The notes under the pieces are model-generated. The model was not told the origin of the DNA and did no database searches. It saw only the letters and a list, made by a program, of their open reading frames with translations. Below are positions 10,441-18,979 of a stretch of DNA of 40,301 nucleotides, one piece after another (the first letter of the stretch is position 1; each line of letters opens with the position of its first letter). This stretch comes from Corallochytrium limacisporum (lineage: Eukaryota; Opisthokonta), in assembly GCA_002811645.1 (NCBI GenBank), contig PDIP01000080.1, forward strand, positions 10,333 through 50,633, written 5' to 3'. Position numbers and translations under genes: made by a program.

Positions 10441-11031
10441 ATAACCCATTTAAAGCACGCCGGTAAAACCTTACGCACAATAACCCTTGTTCCATAGCAT
10501 GTACATATACATACACAGAATAGTTTTACTTTTGCTAATTTTCTGCCTTCAACCGCGGAACCAACCGCCTGTTAGAACCTCCCCTTGTAAGTGTACCTAC
10601 TGCGCAATTCTTCCGGAGCACAGATGGGCAGCAATCCTGCATTTCAGAAGGAAGGGACGAACCTTGAAATTGATTTATTTTAATTGATCAATTTGAGGGG
10701 GGAAAACGCCGCAAGGGGCTGGGTTGGAGGGCAAAGCTTTTTTTACAAACATAGAACCCCATACATGTCCGAATACCAACCATCCGAAGCAAACAGGACC
10801 TTCTTAGGATTCTGTACCCGAAGAAGGGCACCAAAGAGGGGAGGGGAGAGTTTAAGGAGATGGGGTTGGCAAATGCGTCCCGCTCCGGAGTAGGTCCCGA
10901 ATTTGTCCAAAGATTCTTTTGCTCCCAAATAGGGTCAGTTGAGCATGCAGCGCCCGTCTAAGACACGGGCTATGGACTGATCATGGTAGAAAAAAGACGT
11001 AACGATATTCCGGAACACTTCGGACGGATTG
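10441..11031. other. Intergenic, no gene recognised
   Basis: This is the 3' flank of the 584-aa gene and the upstream region of the second GT2 gene. Short frames here have no supporting features. Confidence 0.5.
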
Positions 11032-11039
11032 TTTATAAG
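11032..11039 (+). promoter_or_regulatory. TATA-like element TTTATAAG upstream of the second GT2 gene
   Basis: TTTATAAG begins 106 nt before the ATG at 11138. Similar elements (TATATAAG, TATTTAAG) precede the genes starting at 31682, 34399 and 21048, which supports a shared core-promoter form. Confidence 0.45.
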
Positions 11040-11137
11040 CCAAATAGTGGTAAACTTATCTTCAACTCTCATCGGGCTCCGAAAAGCGAGGATCTGCGAA
11101 GTAACGTTCTTTGAGCCAATTTGCACCAATCAGAAAT

Positions 11138-13258
11138 ATGAGTGAGGGAGAATACAGCGCTTCCGGATTTGAGGTAGAGACAAGGACAGAATGGGATCTC
11201 TCCCCTACGGTTGTGGACGATGAGTTTGCCATTGACAGTCATGACTTTCAAGCAGAGCCGAATTCTGAAACCCGTGAAGAGTTCCCATCAACCACTCAAG
11301 TTTCCGCTACAAACATAACTGAAACTATGCGGTGCTCGATAGACGGCCGTATATACAAGTTTCTCGACGACGACAAGTATGCTTCCCGTTACGATGCCCC
11401 GCTTATGCCCCCTCCACCGAAAGAGTACGCACCTCACACCTGGAACGTAAAGAGCCCTATTCGAACAACCATTGCAAAGGGAATGGCCATCGGGCACATT
11501 ATCTCCGGTTGTTTTTACTTCTGGTACCGCATCAACAGCACGCTGGGGACGTTTGTGGCCACGAACGAGGCGGACGCTTCCAGGCGAGGTGAGGAACTCC
11601 CTACAGCTGAGTACGCTTACCAGATCATCTTCGTGATAATTGAGATTTATACATTCATCGTGGGTTTGTTTACGTTCCTGGAGCATTGGAACCCCATCGA
11701 GCGCGATGCCACTCCGTTATCAAAACTGACAGTACCTGTTCCAGAAACTGAATTGCCCACCATTGCTGTGTTCGTGCCGATCCACAAGGAACACACAGCC
11801 ATTGTGGAGTGTACGGTCCGGTCTGCGCTGAATATCAATTACCCCAAAGAACTGCTCACAGTCTACCTATGTGATGACGGGTACATGAAGGAAAATGCAG
11901 CCTTGGTCAAAAAACTGAACGCTATCGGATATGACAATCTACGCCATATGGTAGCTGACGGTAACAGTGACGGAAAGGCCGGGGTCTTGAACAATGCATT
12001 GATGCACACCAAGTCCGATTTAGTCCTCGTTTTCAATGCCGATTTCCGAGCCCATCCTGACTTCCTGGACAAAACCCTGCCGTACTTTTACGAATACGAC
12101 TACATCAACGACAGGATGGTGTTCAATACCCGTGTCGGATTTGTGCAGACTCCTCAGCTCTTCTTCAATGTCGATCAGCGTGAAGACCCTATGGACTGTA
12201 AGGCCACTCATTTCTTCGAGGTGATTTGCCCTTCCCGCGATGGTGTGAACTCTACCGCCTGTATCGGTACCAACTTCGTTGTCTCGCGCATGGCTTTGTC
12301 CGACATTGGCGGTTTCCCAACTTTCTCTGTTTCCGAAGATGCTGCGATGGGAATGCTTATGCAGTCCAAAGCTTACAAGGGCATCTACAGCGGAGAATAT
12401 CTGGCTGTTGGTATTTCTCCGACGACTCTGTGTGATGTCTTTCGTCAGCGTTCTCGTCAATGCAAAGGTACCTTGCAGATCATCTTTAGTCGCCAATACT
12501 CCCCTTTCTTTGTCAAGGGTCTCAACATGACTCAGCGCCTGATCTACATTGGGGCTGGTCTCGCGTACTCTGTGGCTTTCCTACACCTCTTTTTCATGGC
12601 TGCTCTGGGTATCTTCATTTTTGGTCAAATCCTACCGTTCGCTGTGAACGATATATTTGAGTTTGCTCTCAACATTGTACCCTACCTGGCCACGCAATTT
12701 CTCTATAAGACACTCGTCGGAGGTTTCACTAAGTCCAGTGCCATTTCCGCCCAAAACGCTTCCGTCTTCTCCCAGATGTTCCTGTACTATATTATGAGAA
12801 GTTGCAGCACTGTGGTCACAGGTACGGAGCTCTCCTTTGAGGGTCCCGACACGAAGGCTGGCAGCTCATACTGGACTGTTGTCCGCAACAACTGTCGTCA
12901 TATCTGGTTCAATGCAATGATTCTGCTGTACTGCGTAATCGTCATCATGTACGGTTTAGTGAATCCAGTGAACACCTATACCGAGACTGGTGAGCACGAC
13001 CAGGCTGGCGGTCTGCTAATGTATGTGTCCATTTCCATGGCTTTCTACTACATGATTCCACATATTGCTGCAGTGGTCGTAAGCTTTAAACCTACCAACT
13101 ACGCCAAGCCATCCATCTACTGGACTTCTTTCCTCGGCAACATGCAAAAGGTCTTCCTCATGTTAATATTTGTCCTAATTATGCTTCAGGGAGCAATTGT
13201 TTTTGCTGAAAGCGAGGCCACCTTTGGCTCCACTCAAAGGGTCTACAATGCCGTCTGA
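11138..13258 (+). CDS. Cellulose-synthase-like GT2 with degenerate catalytic motifs (probable pseudo-synthase)
   Basis: The 706-aa protein is collinear with the GT2 at 5084-7114: two N-terminal spans (about 110-132, 159-182), a GT-A domain, and a multi-span C-terminal half. Shared landmarks are D246-D247, QTP 337-339, SED 399-401, and RQRSR and CKG around the acceptor helix. Three key positions differ. DxD reads NAD (300-302). QxxRW reads QRSRQ (437-441), with codon CAA rather than TGG, so not a one-base error. The FxVTxK gating loop is absent: the equivalent segment (about 563-573) reads SFEGPDTK. The frame is intact and the rest is well conserved, so this is a maintained gene and not decay. 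It may be a non-catalytic partner of the intact synthase, or have different chemistry. I chose ATG 11138 because the frame upstream offers only a TTG. It lies between the 584-aa and GH9-fusion genes on the same strand. Confidence 0.9.
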   Translation: MSEGEYSASGFEVETRTEWDLSPTVVDDEFAIDSHDFQAEPNSETREEFPSTTQVSATNITETMRCSIDGRIYKFLDDDKYASRYDAPLMPPPPKEYAPHTWNVKSPIRTTIAKGMAIGHIISGCFYFWYRINSTLGTFVATNEADASRRGEELPTAEYAYQIIFVIIEIYTFIVGLFTFLEHWNPIERDATPLSKLTVPVPETELPTIAVFVPIHKEHTAIVECTVRSALNINYPKELLTVYLCDDGYMKENAALVKKLNAIGYDNLRHMVADGNSDGKAGVLNNALMHTKSDLVLVFNADFRAHPDFLDKTLPYFYEYDYINDRMVFNTRVGFVQTPQLFFNVDQREDPMDCKATHFFEVICPSRDGVNSTACIGTNFVVSRMALSDIGGFPTFSVSEDAAMGMLMQSKAYKGIYSGEYLAVGISPTTLCDVFRQRSRQCKGTLQIIFSRQYSPFFVKGLNMTQRLIYIGAGLAYSVAFLHLFFMAALGIFIFGQILPFAVNDIFEFALNIVPYLATQFLYKTLVGGFTKSSAISAQNASVFSQMFLYYIMRSCSTVVTGTELSFEGPDTKAGSSYWTVVRNNCRHIWFNAMILLYCVIVIMYGLVNPVNTYTETGEHDQAGGLLMYVSISMAFYYMIPHIAAVVVSFKPTNYAKPSIYWTSFLGNMQKVFLMLIFVLIMLQGAIVFAESEATFGSTQRVYNAV

Positions 13259-13903
13259 AACATCGCCCTGGAAGCTGATATGATTTAACAATAGGAGCAA
13301 AAGAGGAATATAATCGTGCCAGCATAGGCATCTTTTCTATAGCCAATATTACACTATGTAGCATATTGCTTCGTACTACCTATGAGTCCATACCTCGATC
13401 CCTACGCGTTTCGTCAAGTACACAAACAACACGCGGCGTCAGCCTAAATTCTGGGTACCTCCTTTAGGAATTCACATAGGATGAACAACAATTGCAAAGT
13501 TAGAATATTGATTTGATTTGCCAACCAGCCCTCTCAGTGTTTGGAGAGAGGGACAGATTTCCTAAGCCAACTTCCCTCTAGCCTCAACGCCCGAAAAATG
13601 ACCGAGGTCTGTAGCCCCTGACGAGCCTAAGGGAACCTATACCATAGTGGGTCTACTGTGCGCTTTGCTGAGTCAACACGTCCCTCCCAAAACTTGGGCA
13701 CACAGGATAAAGTGGCAGGGAAGGGGGGGGGGGGCCAAGATTACGGGTTCGTCCGGAGTTGGCCAACCTTGCCGCGTTGGGGGGGGAGGGAAAGGGGGGA
13801 CAACACCAAAAGTGGTGTCAGGGAAAGGGGCCCTTCAGTCCAAGTGCATCTGCCACCGTCACCCCTCATTAACATGTATGATGTGGTGATGTCAAGGTCT
13901 ACG
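13259..13903. other. Intergenic with G-rich tracts
   Basis: No gene is seen. A G12 run lies at 13723-13734 and G-rich sequence continues to about 13800. The element at 13499-13512 (TTAGAATATTGAT preceded by G) recurs at two other intergenic sites. Confidence 0.5.
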
Positions 13904-13910
13904 TATAAAT
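13904..13910 (+). promoter_or_regulatory. Possible TATA element upstream of the GH9-fusion gene
   Basis: TATAAAT lies about 160 nt before the ATG at 14068. It is further away than the other candidates, so support is weak. Confidence 0.25.
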
Positions 13911-14067
13911 TTTGATATGGTGTCAATATTTATGGAAAAGTCAATGTGTATGATCATATTTCAGAACCGGCACTAGACTGTATCAGTATGATTGGATCGG
14001 CGGACTAGCTCGTACGGTTTCTCTGATCAGGATTCGGAAAGAGCTCGAGATAGATAGACAAGCCAAA

Positions 14068-17000
14068 ATGGTTCGTCCTCAAGATCAGGAAGACAGTGTA
14101 GTCTCCATGGGTACTACCATGACTTCGGTCAATGAACCTGAGTCAAAGACCGACAATGAAGTCTCTGAGACTGACACGTTAAAGAAGAACAGTGAGCGGC
14201 CCCATTGGCTCGGCTGGCTGAAGACAATTGCTGCAGCAGTTTCCCTTTTGTTCATTGTCATTATGCTTGTGATTAACCTGCTCACCTGGGTTAACATCAG
14301 CAAGCGTCTATCCGTGGCATCCGTTCAAGCTGCGGACGTTTCAGTACAAAGTTTTCAGATTGTCAACCCGGATCGTGATCATCTGACCCTCCGTACCCAG
14401 CTGCAGGTACGCAACCCTGGAACACAGTCCCTTCTTCTGCAGGAAAGCGATGTTGAAATCTATGATGAAACCTCCGGATACTTAATCGGTACCTACGAAT
14501 TTCCTGCCTTTGCACTTGGCGCTGCCTCCACCTCTGTGGTGAACATTGAGGGCGAGCTGCGCATTGCAGACTCCGAATTAATGACCTCGCAGCTTCACCA
14601 CCTGTACAAGGGCACAGACTTGCGCTGGCGCTTCCGTGCCCCCAAAGTTCCAACCCTGGTCAACTCGGCCCTAGCCATTGGTGCTTCGACTTCCTCAAAT
14701 ATTGACAAAGTTGTAACTTTGCAAGGCGGCGACGAATCTGTGTTCTATGCCCGCAATCTGGAATTGACCGCCGGTACTGGACACTATGTGAACATAACCG
14801 CCACAGTACTTATCGATGAAACTATGCCCTACGCAACACTGATTGACAAAGTGGAAACCACCTTCGACCTTGAGGTTGAGGGCCGTAACGGGCCAGAATC
14901 TCGGGTCAAGATTGGCACAATTACTTTCCCGGAGGTTGCATTTGGGGTGCAGCGGGCTTTCTTCCACGATGTTACCATTCAGCTCATGCACCTTACAGCC
15001 GTTAACTCGGGCTCTGGTCGGAGACAGGGCACGTCCAATGTTCCAGACCACAACGAATATGTTGCTGACCTTTTTGGAGACTTGCTCGCTGCTCGTGAGG
15101 TCAATATGCACATGGTTGGTCCCGTGGAAGGATTCCGCGCTCCTTACTTTGTTGGAATTGTGGATAGTGTGCTCAATATGAAGCTCGGAAGCATCGATGT
15201 TGAGGAGATTCTGTCTGGCCAGACCGTACGAGATCGACAGCACGGTGGCAGTCGCAAAGACCAGTCCCTAACCAACAACAACGGTTTGATTGTTGAAGAT
15301 AGCAGTAATTTACGGGACACAGATGCTGACGCAGCACTACCAATATTGATAAAAGCCACCACTCTGGAATCAGGTAAGGCGGTGGATCTCAATGGTGCTG
15401 ATGATGATGAGCAAATTGACACGAGCACAGTTGACAAGAATGCAATCCTTGTTCCACTCAACGACCCTGTTTGGACCAAGATGACCCTCGCCTTCCGCAA
15501 TCAACTTAACAAGCCCATCCACTACCAATTCACACGTGTCCGCGTACATTCAGTGTACCCCACAGGGTTCACCTACGATGCTAATGATAGTGGTGGTGTC
15601 TTCCTAGGCGCCGATGCCGAGGAGTGCGAGTCCCAGTCTGACTTCGGCTCATTGATTGTGGCTCAGGGCTCTTCTGGTACTCTGGAGCCCAACGCCTTTG
15701 GCTCTGTTGACTTTGGTCTCAGCCCTCTGGAGAGTGACAAGTGTATTCGGCACCGCATCGATGCTGCTTGCTGTGCTTTGAATTACGGTGGTCACGAGAT
15801 TCAGTCAATACCTCTCGATGTGACCCTGAAATTTATCATGCGCTACGAAGCCTTTGCCGTGCCGGTCTCTCTGCGTGTTACCAACCTGCCCATGCATTGT
15901 GCTTCCAATACCGTCTGGTTTAGTAATATTTGCCAGAAGCGTGTCACCGGAACTTGTTTCACTGCTCACCACGGACAGACATGTGACTCTCAAACTAAAG
16001 TTCAGCTCGGACCTTACGGTATTGTCTCCGGTGGCAGGGTCCACGAGGGCAGCTCTGACATTGAGATCATTGACCGCACTGGGGAAATTGATGAGCTGGC
16101 ATTTAATGAGCTCGAATTCACTGGCGGTATCTGTGAAGGTCAAGGTAGTGACCAGTACGGGTTTGGTTACCTGTACCCCTCCGATGAATGTGTCGAGTGG
16201 GCCAACTCTGTCAATTCCACTGATCTTGCAGGATACGGATGCCACCAAAATCTCAGAACTCTGGAAGTTTGTGGACGGTGCTGGATCCCTGAGCGTCATT
16301 TTGGCGTTATCCCCGAAAATACCAGGATCTGTCCAGAGAATATCTATCGCCGGTACAGCATAGACCCCTCGCCGGATGCTGATCTCACACCTGGTACAAA
16401 GCTGACAAAACGCGCTGCGGGGTTGATTGGTCCCGAGTCCCTTATCAACCAAGGCATTGACCAGCAGTGTACTCGTACGGGTTTTCCTAGCCTGCTGCAG
16501 ATGGGCTTTTACGCCTGGCAGGCTCAGTACAGCGGGGAACTGCCCCGAGACTACATGGTGCCTTGGCGCCAGACCACAGGAATGCAGAATTTGTACGCCG
16601 GACCTGGTAGTGCTTACAACCTGTCTGGTGGTCTTTTTGATGGAGGTGATGGACGTAAAAGTACTGGTCCCATGGCCTTCGGTGTCACCATGCTTGCTTG
16701 GTCTGGTATTGAGAACCGAAATGCATACGTGAAGACTGGTCAGATGAACATGCTTCTGCAGGGTGTGCACCATACAGTGGAGTACCTCATGGAATGCTCT
16801 AAGAACATAAAAGGTACGGCCGAAACCGGTCTCTTGCGTGAACTGGTTGTGATGGTTGGTAACCCGGACTACTACAACTCTGTCTGGGAGCGCAATGAGA
16901 ATGTCATGAAGTACCACTTGATTGCTAATGAAGAGGATGAGGTGATGACTGCCATGCCTCTGCGGCCTGCCGCGGATGTTGCTGCTGATGTGGCTGCTGC

Positions 17001-17946
17001 GCTGACTGCCGCCGCCATGTTATACCGCAACGAGAACTACAATACGGATCTGGCCCGGGAAATGGACGAACGTGCCCTGGATCTCCTGCAGTTTGCGCAT
17101 GAGTACCCGGGCAACGCTGACCAATCTTTCCCTGCTATCGAAAGCACCTACAAGAATGCCGATTATATGGATGAGATTGCATGGGCCCTATCCTGGTTTG
17201 AGTTCGCTGATACCCACAAGGAGCTGAGAGATGACCTCCGTGGAATGTATTTGGAGAACACTTCAGACGAAGACGCTTACTTGAACTGGGATAGCAAATG
17301 GCTGGGGGTGCGGGCTCTTCAGGCATTGGCTCGCGGTCGCGACGACCCCGGTTCAGTCCAGTCTGTGGTAAATCAGATTATGCACTGGATCTACATGCAC
17401 CCTAATCTCGGCACTGAGCCGCTTCTTCAAGATCTCATCGAGGTCGTTCCCAGCGAGGTGACTGGCCAGCTTAACAACGTTCCCTACACTCCTGGTGGTA
17501 TGTCCTACCCGGAAAGCTTCTCAACTCTGCCGAGTGTCGCGGCGGCAAGTTTCGTTGCCAACGTTCTGGCGACCCAGATTGAGACAGTTGGTGGTCTAGC
17601 AGACGATGCCACAATCGCAGCCGGTCTGCGATTCTGGGCTCGTAACCAGTTTGACTACATCACAGGTCAGAACCCTGAGAGCATTTCTCTGATTGTGGGC
17701 TACACTGAGAATTACCCTCTCCGTTTGCTTCACCGGGGATCGTCCTGCCCCTCTGACGGCGCAGAGTGTGATATGAGCGTCGCTGATGACCCTGCAGCGG
17801 ATGTCAATCCAATCTATGGTATGATGATAGAAGGTATTAATGCTGATGATACGTACAGCGCCGCTGTTCGCAAGGATTCAACCTCCCATGGACAGGGCGC
17901 CTGGATGGCACTACTGGCATCCACTATTGAGACGTGCGTCGTATGA
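14068..17946 (+). CDS. Type II membrane protein: paralogue ectodomain fused to a GH9 (cellulase-family) domain
   Basis: The 1292-aa protein has a short cytosolic tail (1-50), one span (about 52-74) and a beta-rich ectodomain. The part at about 85-190, with NP-containing strands, resembles LEA-2/DUF3712-like domains. The family motif C559-x8-C568-C569 is followed by C611-x10-C622-x7-C630-x8-C639, further cysteines to about 755, and a GH9 domain (about 805-1287). GH9 landmarks: SGELP and PWRQTTG (822-837), FDGGD (857-861) matching the YDAGD acid pair, PMAF..TMLAW (868-878), the ADVAADVAAALTAAAMLYR helix (969-987), LNWDSKWLGV (1072-1081), GQNP (1200-1203) and HRGSS (1222-1226). Two active-site positions are missing: the His of the H-x-R signature is Leu, and the C-terminal NE/TE catalytic Glu is replaced around SHGQGAW (1273-1279), with a short deletion. 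Topology resembles plant KORRIGAN, but the added ectodomain is unusual. Hydrolysis is doubtful; glucan binding or a structural role is inferred. Confidence 0.9.
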   Translation: MVRPQDQEDSVVSMGTTMTSVNEPESKTDNEVSETDTLKKNSERPHWLGWLKTIAAAVSLLFIVIMLVINLLTWVNISKRLSVASVQAADVSVQSFQIVNPDRDHLTLRTQLQVRNPGTQSLLLQESDVEIYDETSGYLIGTYEFPAFALGAASTSVVNIEGELRIADSELMTSQLHHLYKGTDLRWRFRAPKVPTLVNSALAIGASTSSNIDKVVTLQGGDESVFYARNLELTAGTGHYVNITATVLIDETMPYATLIDKVETTFDLEVEGRNGPESRVKIGTITFPEVAFGVQRAFFHDVTIQLMHLTAVNSGSGRRQGTSNVPDHNEYVADLFGDLLAAREVNMHMVGPVEGFRAPYFVGIVDSVLNMKLGSIDVEEILSGQTVRDRQHGGSRKDQSLTNNNGLIVEDSSNLRDTDADAALPILIKATTLESGKAVDLNGADDDEQIDTSTVDKNAILVPLNDPVWTKMTLAFRNQLNKPIHYQFTRVRVHSVYPTGFTYDANDSGGVFLGADAEECESQSDFGSLIVAQGSSGTLEPNAFGSVDFGLSPLESDKCIRHRIDAACCALNYGGHEIQSIPLDVTLKFIMRYEAFAVPVSLRVTNLPMHCASNTVWFSNICQKRVTGTCFTAHHGQTCDSQTKVQLGPYGIVSGGRVHEGSSDIEIIDRTGEIDELAFNELEFTGGICEGQGSDQYGFGYLYPSDECVEWANSVNSTDLAGYGCHQNLRTLEVCGRCWIPERHFGVIPENTRICPENIYRRYSIDPSPDADLTPGTKLTKRAAGLIGPESLINQGIDQQCTRTGFPSLLQMGFYAWQAQYSGELPRDYMVPWRQTTGMQNLYAGPGSAYNLSGGLFDGGDGRKSTGPMAFGVTMLAWSGIENRNAYVKTGQMNMLLQGVHHTVEYLMECSKNIKGTAETGLLRELVVMVGNPDYYNSVWERNENVMKYHLIANEEDEVMTAMPLRPAADVAADVAAALTAAAMLYRNENYNTDLAREMDERALDLLQFAHEYPGNADQSFPAIESTYKNADYMDEIAWALSWFEFADTHKELRDDLRGMYLENTSDEDAYLNWDSKWLGVRALQALARGRDDPGSVQSVVNQIMHWIYMHPNLGTEPLLQDLIEVVPSEVTGQLNNVPYTPGGMSYPESFSTLPSVAAASFVANVLATQIETVGGLADDATIAAGLRFWARNQFDYITGQNPESISLIVGYTENYPLRLLHRGSSCPSDGAECDMSVADDPAADVNPIYGMMIEGINADDTYSAAVRKDSTSHGQGAWMALLASTIETCVV

Positions 17947-18241
17947 ACAGCAACTTCGTCACAAAATGAATACTAGTAAACTCCATACTCAACACTTTGG
18001 TTAACCTTGTAGACTTTAAGAACTGTACTGGTGGTACCACTTTCATTGTGACCAACACATGATTTCCACAGAGTAGGCCTACTAGCATCCATTCTGATAT
18101 GATCGTTTACCAAGCTACGAACTTTATTCATGGACAAGCAAAAATGTGTTTATACGAATGACATGGATGGAATGAAAATGACATATGCAGAGGCACACAG
18201 CCCAGCTGCGAGATGGATTTCTTGGATACTTATAATGATGC
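17947..18241. other. Convergent intergenic region
   Basis: This is the 3' flank shared by the GH9-fusion gene (+) and the 245-aa gene (-). No other feature is visible. Confidence 0.5.
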
Positions 18242-18979
18242 CTATGCGATGAACATGCTGACTATCAAAGCCAAAAAAAGACTTGTCCACAGACCGAATC
18301 GATGCATCAAGGCTACAGAGTTAGATGGCAGGGAGAATACAGGCTTAAACTCGGGCTTGAACTGGTCGAACTCGCTCATCTTGATCATAATGTAGTATTC
18401 GTTTTCCTCAACAAACTTCAGAGTGATCGGGTTATTCCATAGGTATCCGTTGCCATCGGCGTCAAAGACCCAGAGCTCTCGTGGAAAGTTGCTGCTGATC
18501 TCTAAGCAGCCCTCTTTGTAACGGTTCGGCGGGATACTATCAGTCACAGGGATCAGCTCACGCCACAGATTCTTGGATTGGGGATGAATCATGAAGGGAC
18601 TGTCATTGAAAATGCCAATTTTCATAGTGACGTCACTACGACCAACACACTCATCAATGATGTCCGTATCATGTAGACGCCCAATCTGGTTCATATCTAC
18701 GGGTTTAAAAACTGTAGTCCAGTCGTCCATATCGTCGGCGTTGTACAGAAGGTTAATGTCATAGCGGACCCCATTACTAGTGTCTCCCTCGGAGACAGAG
18801 CTTTTCTTTTCTTGATCCAGAAGATCTATGAGCAAGGCGGACAAGTCCTTATCAGGAAGGGCGTCGATCTGACTCCGGGTTTCCTGTTCATTACTGGCAG
18901 CATCTTCCACCGCTTGGGCAGCACTCATGCCGGCGAGCGAGACAGATGCAACCACGGCAGGGTAAAGAACAAAGACCAT
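18242..18979 (-). CDS. Secreted protein with C-terminal membrane or GPI anchor signal, family unknown
   Basis: The 245-aa product starts with a hydrophobic signal peptide (about 1-23, likely cut after AQA). An acidic linker (24-70) leads to a globular part (about 71-215) with many aromatic residues and two cysteines (C111, C158) that could pair. The C-terminus is a hydrophobic segment (about 228-245) running to the last residue, preceded by small polar residues (PSNS at 218-221). That is the usual form of a GPI-attachment signal, though a plain C-terminal membrane anchor is equally possible. No known domain is recognised. It is the convergent neighbour of the GH9-fusion gene (295 nt), so a cell-surface or wall role is a guess from context. 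The ATG opens directly into the signal peptide, which supports the start. Confidence 0.75.
   Translation of the reverse strand: MVFVLYPAVVASVSLAGMSAAQAVEDAASNEQETRSQIDALPDKDLSALLIDLLDQEKKSSVSEGDTSNGVRYDINLLYNADDMDDWTTVFKPVDMNQIGRLHDTDIIDECVGRSDVTMKIGIFNDSPFMIHPQSKNLWRELIPVTDSIPPNRYKEGCLEISSNFPRELWVFDADGNGYLWNNPITLKFVEENEYYIMIKMSEFDQFKPEFKPVFSLPSNSVALMHRFGLWTSLFLALIVSMFIA

Noticed and set aside
15805-16917. 370-codon open frame antisense to the GH9-fusion gene
   Set aside because: The sense strand carries clear Cys-module and GH9 motifs over the same bases; the antisense product shows no recognisable features.
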